A stretch of 5,010 bases of DNA from Deltaproteobacteria bacterium (GTDB lineage: Bacteria > Desulfobacterota_E > Deferrimicrobia > Deferrimicrobiales > Deferrimicrobiaceae), in assembly GCA_023488945.1 (NCBI GenBank), contig JAMDBZ010000039.1, positions 37,738-42,747 on the forward strand, written 5' to 3'. How positions within the stretch are numbered: the first letter of the stretch is position 1; each line of letters starts with the position of its first letter. The translations under genes were made by a program, and so were the position numbers. The notes below the pieces were generated by a model, which made no database searches, had not been told where the DNA came from, and worked only from the letters and a program-made list of their open reading frames with translations. Of the stretch, positions 1 through 5,010 are shown piece by piece.

Positions 1-25
1 CACTTCACTCCGATTGACGGGATGA
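1..25 (+). CDS. Possible 3' end of the upstream gene (xseA?), partial
   Basis: The frame beginning at base 2 ends in a TGA at 23-25. That stop overlaps the ATG at 22 in the ATGA arrangement common between co-translated genes. Only seven codons are visible (T-S-L-R-L-T-G), too few to identify a protein. The guess of xseA, the exonuclease VII large subunit, rests only on the usual xseA-xseB pairing. A second candidate end is the TGA at 15-17 in another frame, which would leave a five-base gap before ATG 22. Confidence 0.25.
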
Positions 26-282
26 GGATGGTGGTCAAGGGAAAGGAGCCCTCCTTCGAGGAGGCGCTTACGGGTCTCGAGGCGATCGTCGCGCGGCTGG
101 AGTCGGGGGACGCGCCGCTGGAGGAGACGATCCGGCTCTTCGAGGAGGGGATGAAGCTGTCCGCCCTCTGCCAGAAGCGGCTCGACGAGGCCGACCGGAA
201 GATCGAGCTGCTCCTGCGCAAACCGACGGGCGTCGCCCGGGAAACCGAGGATGAGCGCGACCTGCTCGGCAAGGGGGAGTGA
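22..282 (+). CDS. xseB: Exodeoxyribonuclease VII small subunit
   Basis: This is the small subunit of exonuclease VII, which with the large subunit XseA degrades single-stranded DNA from both ends into short oligonucleotides in the cytoplasm. The 86-residue length is normal for the family. The conserved helical core is plain at about residues 11-66: an SFEEAL opening, then LEAIVARLESGD, PLEE, LFEEGMKL, and CQKRLDEADRKIELL. The tail after residue 70 is charged and unconserved. The start is not certain. ATG 22 forms an ATGA overlap with a possible upstream stop but lacks a good Shine-Dalgarno. In-frame ATG 28 or GTG 31 are alternatives that leave the domain intact. The 3' end overlaps ispA by 32 bases, which suggests translational coupling within one operon. 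The family assignment is secure and only the start is in doubt. Confidence 0.95.
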   Translation: MRMVVKGKEPSFEEALTGLEAIVARLESGDAPLEETIRLFEEGMKLSALCQKRLDEADRKIELLLRKPTGVARETEDERDLLGKGE

Positions 283-1180
283 CGCGGAGGGGCGCGACCT
301 TTCGGCATACGCCAGGCGCCGGAAGCTCGTGGACGACAACCTGCTCCGGTTTCTCCGGCCGGACGTCTGCGCGATCCCCGCAGGACTCCGCGCGGCCATG
401 GAGTATTCCCTCACGGCCGGCGGAAAGCGGATCCGGCCGGTCGTCCTTCTTTCGGCGGGAGCCGCCGTGGGAGGCGGCGAGGAGGAACTCCTCCCGTTCG
501 CCTGCGCGGTCGAGTATGTCCACACCTATTCTCTCATCCACGACGACCTCCCGGCGATGGACGACGACGATTACCGGCGCGGGCGGCCGACCTGCCACAA
601 GGCGTTCGGCGAGGCCGCCGCGATCCTCGCCGGCGACGCGCTCCTCACGGAGGCGTTCCGGGTGACGGGGGAGTCGCCGCTCTCCGCGCGGGAGCCGGGA
701 CGGGCCGTCCGGGCGATCGCCGTCCTGGCGCGCGCCGCCGGAGCGGAGGGAATGGTCGGTGGGCAGCAGATGGACCTCTCGCCGGACCTGTCGAAGGGGC
801 CCGCCGCCGGGATCGAGGCGATCGACCTTCGCAAGACGGCGGCCCTGCTGTCCGCTGCGGCGCGGATGGGCGGGATCCTGGGCGGCGGGACGGCGGCGCA
901 GGTCGGATCTCTCGCCGCGTTCGGCCGGGCGCTCGGCCTCCTGTTCCAGGTGACGGACGACATCCTGGACGAAACGGGGAACTTCGAAGAGTTGGGGAAA
1001 GGGGTCGCCAAGGACCGGGGCCGCGGGAAGCTCACCTACCCGATCGCCCTGGGGATGGAGACGGCGCGTTCCCGGGCCGAGGGTCTCGCCCGCGAGGCGG
1101 TTGCCGCCCTCGCGGTATTCGGCGCCGCGGGACAGGACCTCCGCGAGATCGTGCAACTCGTGTCGCACAGGAGGTCGTAG
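251..1180 (+). CDS. ispA: Polyprenyl (farnesyl/geranylgeranyl) diphosphate synthase, IspA type
   Basis: This cytoplasmic trans-prenyltransferase condenses dimethylallyl and isopentenyl diphosphates into FPP, possibly GGPP, precursors of quinone side chains and undecaprenyl phosphate. All family signatures are present: GGKRIRP with K59, R60 and R62; the first aspartate-rich motif DDLPAMD at 98-104, followed by DDDYRRG; a KT motif at K195; GGQQMDL; and the second motif DDILD at 236-240. The two-residue insertion in the first motif and Tyr93 five residues before it match the bacterial FPP synthase class, though product length cannot be fixed from sequence. At 309 residues it is close to the usual 290-300. 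The N-terminus is about 14 residues longer than in E. coli IspA. ATG 251 has GAGG directly abutting it rather than a properly spaced Shine-Dalgarno, so initiation probably relies on coupling to xseB. The only later in-frame start before the GGKRIRP motif that I see, GTG 329, would remove 26 residues. The stop codon directly abuts dxs. Confidence 0.95.
   Translation: MSATCSARGSDAEGRDLSAYARRRKLVDDNLLRFLRPDVCAIPAGLRAAMEYSLTAGGKRIRPVVLLSAGAAVGGGEEELLPFACAVEYVHTYSLIHDDLPAMDDDDYRRGRPTCHKAFGEAAAILAGDALLTEAFRVTGESPLSAREPGRAVRAIAVLARAAGAEGMVGGQQMDLSPDLSKGPAAGIEAIDLRKTAALLSAAARMGGILGGGTAAQVGSLAAFGRALGLLFQVTDDILDETGNFEELGKGVAKDRGRGKLTYPIALGMETARSRAEGLAREAVAALAVFGAAGQDLREIVQLVSHRRS
1169..1175 (+). promoter_or_regulatory. 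Strong Shine-Dalgarno for dxs
   Basis: AGGAGGT lies inside the last codons of ispA and is separated by five bases from GTG 1181. This fixes the GTG as the dxs start even though it follows the ispA stop with no gap, and it gives dxs its own strong ribosome loading site. Confidence 0.85.
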
Positions 1181-3123
1181 GTGACGGGCAAGCGCTGGCT
1201 TCCGGACATCGGCTCGCCGGCGGACCTGAAAAAGGTCCCGCGGGGGAATCTCCCCGAGGTGGCGGCGGAGCTCCGGGACCTCATCGTCAGGAGCGTGGCG
1301 AAGACGGGCGGGCACCTGGCGTCGTCCCTGGGCGTCGTGGAGCTCACGCTCGCGCTCCACACCGTTTTTGCGAGCCCCGAGGACCGGATCGTCTGGGACG
1401 TCGGTCACCAGGCGTACGCCCACAAGATCCTCACCGGCCGGCAGGACGCCTTCCCGACTCTGCGCACCTTCAGGGGGATCTCGGGCTTTCCCCGGATCGC
1501 GGAGAGCGAGTACGACGCCTTCGGGACGGGGCACTCCGGCACGTCGATCTCCGCGGCGCTTGGGCTGGCGGTCGCGCGCGACCTCAAAGGCGAGAAGCAT
1601 AAGGTCGTCGCCGTGATCGGAGACGGATCCCTCTCCTCGGGTCTGGCGCTGGAAGGCCTGAACCAGGCCGGGCACCAGAAGCGGGACCTCATCGTCGTGC
1701 TCAACGACAACGAGTGGTCCATCTCCCATAACGTCGGGGCGATCTCCGCGTACCTCAACCGGATCATGACCGGGAAGTTCTACACCTCCTTCCGGAAACG
1801 GGTCGAGAACTTCCTCAAGTCGATGCCCCGGGGCGACATCTTCGCGAAGATCGGGAAGAAGGCCGAGGAGGTCACGAAGGGATTCATCGTCCCGGGCCTT
1901 CTGTTCGAGGAGCTCGGGTTCACCTACGTCGGGCCGATCCCCGGCCACGGCCTGGAGGACCTGATTGCGACCTTTCAGAACCTCTCCCACATGGAGGGGC
2001 CGATCCTCGTCCACGTCGTGACGGTCAAGGGGAAAGGATACCGCTTCGCCGAGGCGAACCCCGAGTTCTTCCACGGGGTGGGGCCGTTCGACCCCGCCAC
2101 GGGGAACGGGATCGGCGGCGGCGGGCGCGTTCCGACCTACACGGAGGTCTTCGGGGAGGCGATCGTCGAAATCGGGCGCGGGAATCCGAACGTCGTGGCC
2201 ATCACGGCGGCGATGTGCGGCGGCACGGGACTCGACCGGTTCAGGCGGACCTTCCCCGAGCGGTTCTTCGACGTGGGAATCGCGGAAAGCCATGCCGTGA
2301 CGTTCGCGGCCGGGCTCGCCCGCGCGGGGAAGATCCCGGTCGTCACCATCTACTCGACCTTCCTCCAGCGGGCCTACGACCAGATCGTCCACGACGTCTG
2401 CCTCCAGAACCTTCCCGTCGTCTTCGCGATCGATCGGGGCGGGATCGTCGGCGCCGACGGGGCCACCCACCAGGGGCTGTTCGACCTCTCCTTCCTGCGG
2501 CACATCCCGAACATGTCGGTCATGGCGCCGGGGGACTTGAGGCGGAGCTCGTGGGGATGCTCCGCGCCGCGGTGGCGGCGGGCCGGCCCGTGGCGCTCCG
2601 GTACCCCCGCGGAACCGGCGTCGGGGTCCCCCTCCCGACGGATCCCGTGACGATCCCGTGGGGCAAGGGGATCCAGCTCGCGGAGGGGAAGGACGTCCTG
2701 ATCGTGGCGGTCGGTTCCGCGGTCGCCCCGGCGCTCTATGCCGCGGAGGAACTCCGGAGGCGGGGAATTTCCGCGGCGGTCGTCAACGCCCGGTTCGTCA
2801 AGCCGCTCGACGCCGACCTGATCCTCCCGCTGGCGCGCCGCTGCGGCCGGGTGGTCACCGTGGAGGAGAACGTCCTCGCGGGCGGTTTCGGCTCCGCCCT
2901 CCTCGAGGCGTTCGAGGAGCATGACGAGCATCCGCCGGTCGTCCGGCGGCTGGGGATCCGCGACGTCTTCGTGGAGCACGGATCCCAGGCGGAGCTGCGC
3001 ACCGCGCACGGGATCGACGCCGACGCGATCGTCGCCGAAGCGACCCGGATGTGCCACCCCGGGAAGACCTTCCTGCCGGCGATCCTCTCCGGCATCCGCT
3101 CCCGCCTCGAAAAGATTGTCTGA
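1181..3123 (+). CDS. dxs: 1-deoxy-D-xylulose-5-phosphate synthase, reading frame disrupted near 2537
   Basis: Dxs is a cytoplasmic thiamine-diphosphate enzyme that joins pyruvate and glyceraldehyde 3-phosphate, with loss of CO2, to give DXP, the entry to the MEP isoprenoid pathway. The first frame (GTG 1181 to the stop at 2648-2650) carries H45 in GGHLAS, DVGHQ with H76, the ThDP/Mg motif GDG (147-149) with N175 in NDNEWSIS, catalytic E369 in DVGIAESHAV, Y391, R419, D426 and H430 (each one less than the E. coli number). It matches Dxs up to MAPGD (residue 452), then runs into about 37 unrelated residues. The enzyme resumes in another frame at GAG 2539 and continues to TGA 3121. Dropping the TT at 2537-2538 gives MAPGDEAELVGML and a 646-residue protein, close to the usual 620-640. 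R476 in RYPRG and the complete C-terminal domain then follow. The identity is certain. Whether the break is real is open. Confidence 0.95.
2537..2538 (+). other. Frame break inside dxs (two surplus T's, or one missing base)
   Basis: The sequence reads GCG CCG GGG GAC TT GAG GCG GAG CTC. Dxs proteins normally have a MAPxDExEL-like stretch here with no extra residue, so the spacing fits exactly if TT is surplus. Adding one base instead, for example a sixth G in the G5 run at 2530-2534, also restores frame but leaves one extra residue, and in the G-run case it replaces the conserved Asp. The break falls inside the pyrimidine-binding domain, not at a domain boundary. Confidence 0.8.
2557..3123 (+). 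CDS. dxs: C-terminal part of Dxs as a separate open frame (if the break is real)
   Basis: This is the downstream portion of the dxs locus as it would be translated independently. ATG 2557 is the first in-frame ATG after the break, and GTG 2551 is an alternative. A GGAG at 2544-2547 lies nine bases before the ATG, so weak restart is conceivable. The piece contains the end of the pyrimidine domain (RYPRG, with the substrate-phosphate arginine) and a full transketolase C-terminal domain: DVLIVAVGSAV, VVNARFVKPLD, VTVEENVLAGGFGSALLEA, and the GIDADAI tail. It lacks all thiamine-binding and catalytic residues and cannot act alone. I read it as the 3' half of one gene and not as an independent gene. 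The strong conservation argues that the break is recent or artefactual. Confidence 0.5.
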   Translation: MLRAAVAAGRPVALRYPRGTGVGVPLPTDPVTIPWGKGIQLAEGKDVLIVAVGSAVAPALYAAEELRRRGISAAVVNARFVKPLDADLILPLARRCGRVVTVEENVLAGGFGSALLEAFEEHDEHPPVVRRLGIRDVFVEHGSQAELRTAHGIDADAIVAEATRMCHPGKTFLPAILSGIRSRLEKIV

Positions 3124-3949
3124 CACCGGGCAGTCGGGCGGGGCACGGGGGCGTCGCGCGGAGGCGCCCCCGCGGCTCGACGTCGAGATGGTCGCGCGCG
3201 GTCTCGCGGGGACGCGGGCCCGGGCCCAGGGGCTGATCCTCGCGGGGCGCGTCCTCGTCTCCGGGGAGATTGCGGACAAGTGCGGCGCGCCGGTCCGCCC
3301 GAACCAGTCGATCGAGGTCCTCCCGGGATCCCGCCGGTTCGCGTCCCGGGGGGGCCTGAAGCTCGACGGCGCCTTCGAGGACCTGGGGCTGTCGGCGGAA
3401 GGGCTCGTCGCGCTCGACGTCGGCGCCTCGACCGGCGGATTCACGGACTGCCTCCTGCGGCGGGGCGCAAGCCGGGTGTACGCCGCGGATGTGGGCCGGG
3501 GCCTTCTCGACGATTCCCTGCGGCGGGACCCGCGCGTCGTGGTCCTGGAGGGAGTCAATTTCCGGTATGCCTCCCCGGGCCTGCTTCCCGAAAAGGTCTC
3601 CTTGGCCACGGTGGATGTCTCGTTCATCTCGCTCCGGCACATCCTTCCGGCCCTTCGCCCCCTTCTTGCGCCGGAGGCCCTCGTGGTCGCCCTGGTGAAG
3701 CCGCAGTTCGAGGCGGGCCGGAGCAAAGTGGGCAAGGGCGGGGTCGTGCGCGACGATGCGGCGCGGCGGGAGGCGGTCCGTTCCGTGAGCGAGTATGCCG
3801 GGTCGATCGGTTTCGCCGTCGCAGGGGAGGCGGAGAGCCGCGTGCGGGGCCCGAAGGGGAACCGTGAGGTCTTCCTGCTCCTGCGGTGGACGGGGGACGC
3901 GGCGGCCGCCGCCGCGCCAGGCGTCCGGCGATCGCCAGAAGGGGCTTGA
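3116..3949 (+). CDS. tlyA: TlyA family RNA 2'-O-methyltransferase (S4 domain plus FtsJ-like)
   Basis: This belongs to the TlyA/hemolysin A family. Characterised members methylate ribose 2'-OH groups of rRNA using S-adenosylmethionine, and haemolysin is a historical label. An S4 RNA-binding domain spans about residues 20-80 (RLDVEMVARGL, ARAQGLILAGRVLVSG). A Rossmann methyltransferase follows, with the SAM motif DVGASTGG at 101-108. The K-D-K-E catalytic set is complete: K82 in SRGGLKL, D167 in VDVSFISL, K195 in LVKPQFEAG, E251 in GPKGNREVF. The C-terminal tail is Ala-rich. The 277 residues are slightly above the usual 245-270. TTG 3116 is the chosen start because it is the only in-frame start codon shortly before the S4 domain and it overlaps the dxs stop by eight bases. 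ATG 3188 would cut into the S4 domain. No good Shine-Dalgarno precedes TTG, so low-level, coupled translation is likely. The exact rRNA target cannot be told from sequence. Confidence 0.93.
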   Translation: MSDTGQSGGARGRRAEAPPRLDVEMVARGLAGTRARAQGLILAGRVLVSGEIADKCGAPVRPNQSIEVLPGSRRFASRGGLKLDGAFEDLGLSAEGLVALDVGASTGGFTDCLLRRGASRVYAADVGRGLLDDSLRRDPRVVVLEGVNFRYASPGLLPEKVSLATVDVSFISLRHILPALRPLLAPEALVVALVKPQFEAGRSKVGKGGVVRDDAARREAVRSVSEYAGSIGFAVAGEAESRVRGPKGNREVFLLLRWTGDAAAAAAPGVRRSPEGA

Positions 3950-4015
3950 CTTTCGTTAAAAAGGCCTGTAGTTTGTGCTATAAAAAGCATTATTTAATAT
4001 AATTGACATATAATT
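3946..4015 (+). promoter_or_regulatory. AT-rich promoter region for the LysM gene
   Basis: Several sigma-70-like elements occur. TTGACT (3946-3951, overlapping the tlyA stop) is followed after 17 bases by a weak TAGTTT (3969-3974). TTAAAA (3956-3961) is followed after 17 bases by TATAAA (3979-3984), which carries an extended TGC in front. This second pair is my preferred promoter. Further down, a perfect TTGACA (4003-4008) is fused directly to a perfect TATAAT (4009-4014), so those two cannot serve as a pair. ATATAATT occurs twice, at 3997-4004 and 4008-4015. The exact transcription start cannot be chosen from sequence alone. Confidence 0.6.
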
Positions 4016-4023
4016 TTATAACT

Positions 4024-4044
4024 CTTCGCCGGGACGGCGCGAAG
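4024..4044 (+). promoter_or_regulatory. Leader hairpin touching the Shine-Dalgarno
   Basis: CTTCGCC (4024-4030) can pair with 4037-4044: six continuous base pairs, a bulged C at 4038, then one more pair, around a six-base loop. The right arm includes the AAG that opens the AAGGAGG ribosome site, so the stem could partly mask ribosome loading. It has no U-tract and is not a terminator. A functional role is inference. Confidence 0.3.
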
Positions 4045-4048
4045 GAGG
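4042..4048 (+). promoter_or_regulatory. Strong Shine-Dalgarno for the LysM gene
   Basis: AAGGAGG stands four bases before ATG 4053 and fixes that start, which also yields a clean signal peptide. Confidence 0.85.
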
Positions 4049-4052
4049 TCCG

Positions 4053-5010
4053 ATGAAAAAAAGTGCGATCTGTCCGGCCGCTCTGGTTTTGGCGTTCCTG
4101 GCCTGCCTGTCGCCGGTCCCGGTAAGAGCCGACGGGGCGAGCCCCCCGGCGCTTCCCGCGCCGCGGGCGAAGGCCGCTTCTCCCCCCGCGGTGGCGCCGA
4201 AGCCTCCGGGGGAGGCGCCCGCTCCCGCCGCCGCGGAGGGGAGCGACCGATCCGCCGAATATCCCGGCGGGCTCATGTACACCGTGGTGGAGGGCGACAC
4301 GCTCTGGGACCTCTCCGCGAAGTATCTCGGGTCCCCCTGGAAGTGGCCGGTCCTGTGGGAGCGGAACCGGTTCCTGACGAACCCGCACTACATCTATCCC
4401 GGCATCCGGCTCGAGATCTTCCCCCCGCCGGCGAAGGAATACGCCGCGCTGCCGGCGCCCCCCACGCCGCCGGCCGCCGCCCCCGCGGAGGCGCCGAAGC
4501 CTCCGGAGGAGGCGCCCCCGCCCCCGCCGGTCAGGAAGGAGATCGTGCCGCTCCTCGACATCAAGCCGGCCGATTACGTCCGCGCCGGCGAGTTCCTGCG
4601 GGAACGCCCGCGGGGGATCGGCGCCATCGTGCGGGGCGACGAGGATCGCGTCGCCTTCTCGACGGATGACAAGGTGTTTCTCTCCCTGTCCAAGGATCTT
4701 CCCGCGGGGCAGATGGTCGGCGTGTACCGCGTCCGCGGTCCGGTCGTCGATCCCGCGGACAGGACGATTTCCGGATACGTGAAATACCTGATCGGCGTGA
4801 TCCAGCTCACGTCGAAGGAGAACGGGGTCCCGGCGGGGACGATCCGCGCCGCGTTCGAGGACCTGCTCCGGACCGACATGATCGCGGAAGAGATCCCGGC
4901 ATACGCCCCGGTCCCCCTCAAGTCCGGCGCGCAAGGGGTCGAGGCGACGGTCATCTCCGGGCGGGACGAGAGGTCGGAGCTTGCGGCGGGTGACTTCGTC
5001 TACCTGTCGC
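4053..5010 (+). CDS. Exported LysM-domain protein, partial (runs off the window end)
   Basis: This is a secreted protein, probably periplasmic and peptidoglycan-associated; 319 codons are visible with no stop. Residues 1-26 form a signal peptide (MKKSA start, hydrophobic core about 9-22) with a likely signal peptidase I site after VRA at 24-26. FLAC at 15-18 is a poor lipobox, so a lipoprotein is less likely. An Ala/Pro-rich linker covers about 28-70. One LysM domain covers about 76-122 (YTVVEGDTLWDLSAKYLG, then WPVLWERN, NPHYIYPGIRLEI); this family generally binds N-acetylglucosamine in peptidoglycan. A second Ala/Pro linker at about 124-160 leads into a mixed alpha/beta-looking region from 163 onward (EIVPLLDIKPADYV, RGIGAIVRGDEDRVAFS, ISGYVKYLIGVIQL) that I do not recognise as a named domain. 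No catalytic motif is visible. The gene has its own promoter region, so it is probably expressed separately from the upstream operon. Its cellular role is unknown. Confidence 0.9.
   Translation, partial: MKKSAICPAALVLAFLACLSPVPVRADGASPPALPAPRAKAASPPAVAPKPPGEAPAPAAAEGSDRSAEYPGGLMYTVVEGDTLWDLSAKYLGSPWKWPVLWERNRFLTNPHYIYPGIRLEIFPPPAKEYAALPAPPTPPAAAPAEAPKPPEEAPPPPPVRKEIVPLLDIKPADYVRAGEFLRERPRGIGAIVRGDEDRVAFSTDDKVFLSLSKDLPAGQMVGVYRVRGPVVDPADRTISGYVKYLIGVIQLTSKENGVPAGTIRAAFEDLLRTDMIAEEIPAYAPVPLKSGAQGVEATVISGRDERSELAAGDFVYLS
4183..4220 (+). repeat. Direct repeat copy 1, before the LysM domain
   Basis: This copy matches 4480-4517 at 36 of 38 bases (mismatches at 4192/4489 and 4210/4507). It lies in the first Ala/Pro linker and encodes PAVAPKPPGEAP in the LysM gene frame. 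Confidence 0.85.
4480..4517 (+). repeat. Direct repeat copy 2, after the LysM domain
   Basis: This is the second copy of the 38-base repeat, offset by 297 bases (99 codons) from copy 1 and in the same reading frame. It encodes PAEAPKPPEEAP in the linker that follows the LysM domain. Confidence 0.85.

Noticed and set aside
68..2503. A very long open frame on the minus strand (811 codons) across xseB, ispA and dxs.
   Set aside because: It lies antisense to three well-supported genes. Its translation is low-complexity and rich in Arg, Pro, Gly and Asp, and it shows no domain. GC-rich codon bias removes stop codons from the opposite strand, so this is a shadow.
1181..3123. The idea that dxs is naturally split into two subunits.
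   Set aside because: The break is in the middle of the pyrimidine-binding domain within a conserved motif, not at a domain junction as in split transketolases, and the first half would carry a meaningless 37-residue tail.
3927..3936. The palindrome GGCGATCGCC near the end of tlyA, considered as a terminator or protein site.
   Set aside because: It has no loop and no following T-run, it lies inside coding sequence, and a ten-base palindrome is expected by chance in GC-rich DNA.
2374..3990. A 538-codon minus-strand frame opposite dxs and tlyA.
   Set aside because: It has Arg/Ser/Pro-rich composition and no recognisable motif, and it is fully covered by conserved plus-strand genes. It is a codon-bias shadow.
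3990..4934. A 314-codon minus-strand frame opposite the LysM gene.
   Set aside because: The plus strand carries a strong Shine-Dalgarno, a signal peptide and a clear LysM domain. The antisense product is Arg/Gly-rich without any domain.
1..5010. Search by eye for tRNA/rRNA genes, insertion sequences, CRISPR repeats, toxin-antitoxin or defence genes.
   Set aside because: The window is almost completely filled by five housekeeping-type genes. The only longer non-coding stretch (3950-4052) holds promoter-like elements and a leader hairpin.

Overview
The window is GC-rich bacterial chromosome carrying five densely packed genes, all on the plus strand. It reads as ordinary housekeeping DNA of a Gram-negative organism. 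The order xseB-ispA-dxs-tlyA followed by an exported LysM protein resembles gene orders known from deltaproteobacteria (Geobacter-like, Desulfobacterota sensu lato). That placement is an inference from gene order, GC content and motif style, and no search was run.

Positions 1-3949 look like one operon with no internal terminator. It holds xseB (exonuclease VII small subunit), ispA (polyprenyl/farnesyl diphosphate synthase), dxs (1-deoxy-D-xylulose-5-phosphate synthase) and tlyA (S4-domain plus FtsJ-like 2'-O-methyltransferase). Genes overlap or abut: xseB/ispA by 32 bases, ispA/dxs with no gap, and dxs/tlyA by 8 bases if tlyA starts at TTG 3116. Dxs makes the first committed intermediate of the MEP isoprenoid pathway, and IspA condenses its C5 end products into C15 (or C20) prenyl diphosphates for quinones and undecaprenyl carriers. 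The main anomaly is in dxs. The reading frame breaks near 2537-2538, inside an otherwise well conserved protein, and the rest of the enzyme continues in another frame. Removing the two T's restores the usual motif spacing exactly, so this is either a sequence/assembly error or a real lesion.

Positions 3950-4052 are a 103-base intergenic gap. Its first 70 bases after 3950 are only about 21% G+C, it carries several promoter-like hexamers, and it ends in a small hairpin that touches a strong Shine-Dalgarno. It appears to start a new transcription unit.

Positions 4053-5010 hold an exported LysM-domain protein with two Ala/Pro-rich linkers and an unassigned C-terminal region. It is still open at the window end. 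The two linkers contain a near-identical 38-base direct repeat that brackets the LysM domain in frame.

I found no RNA gene, mobile element, CRISPR array or defence system, and nothing that supports a previously undescribed system. The points worth checking are the dxs frame break, the AT-rich promoter island and the LysM protein.
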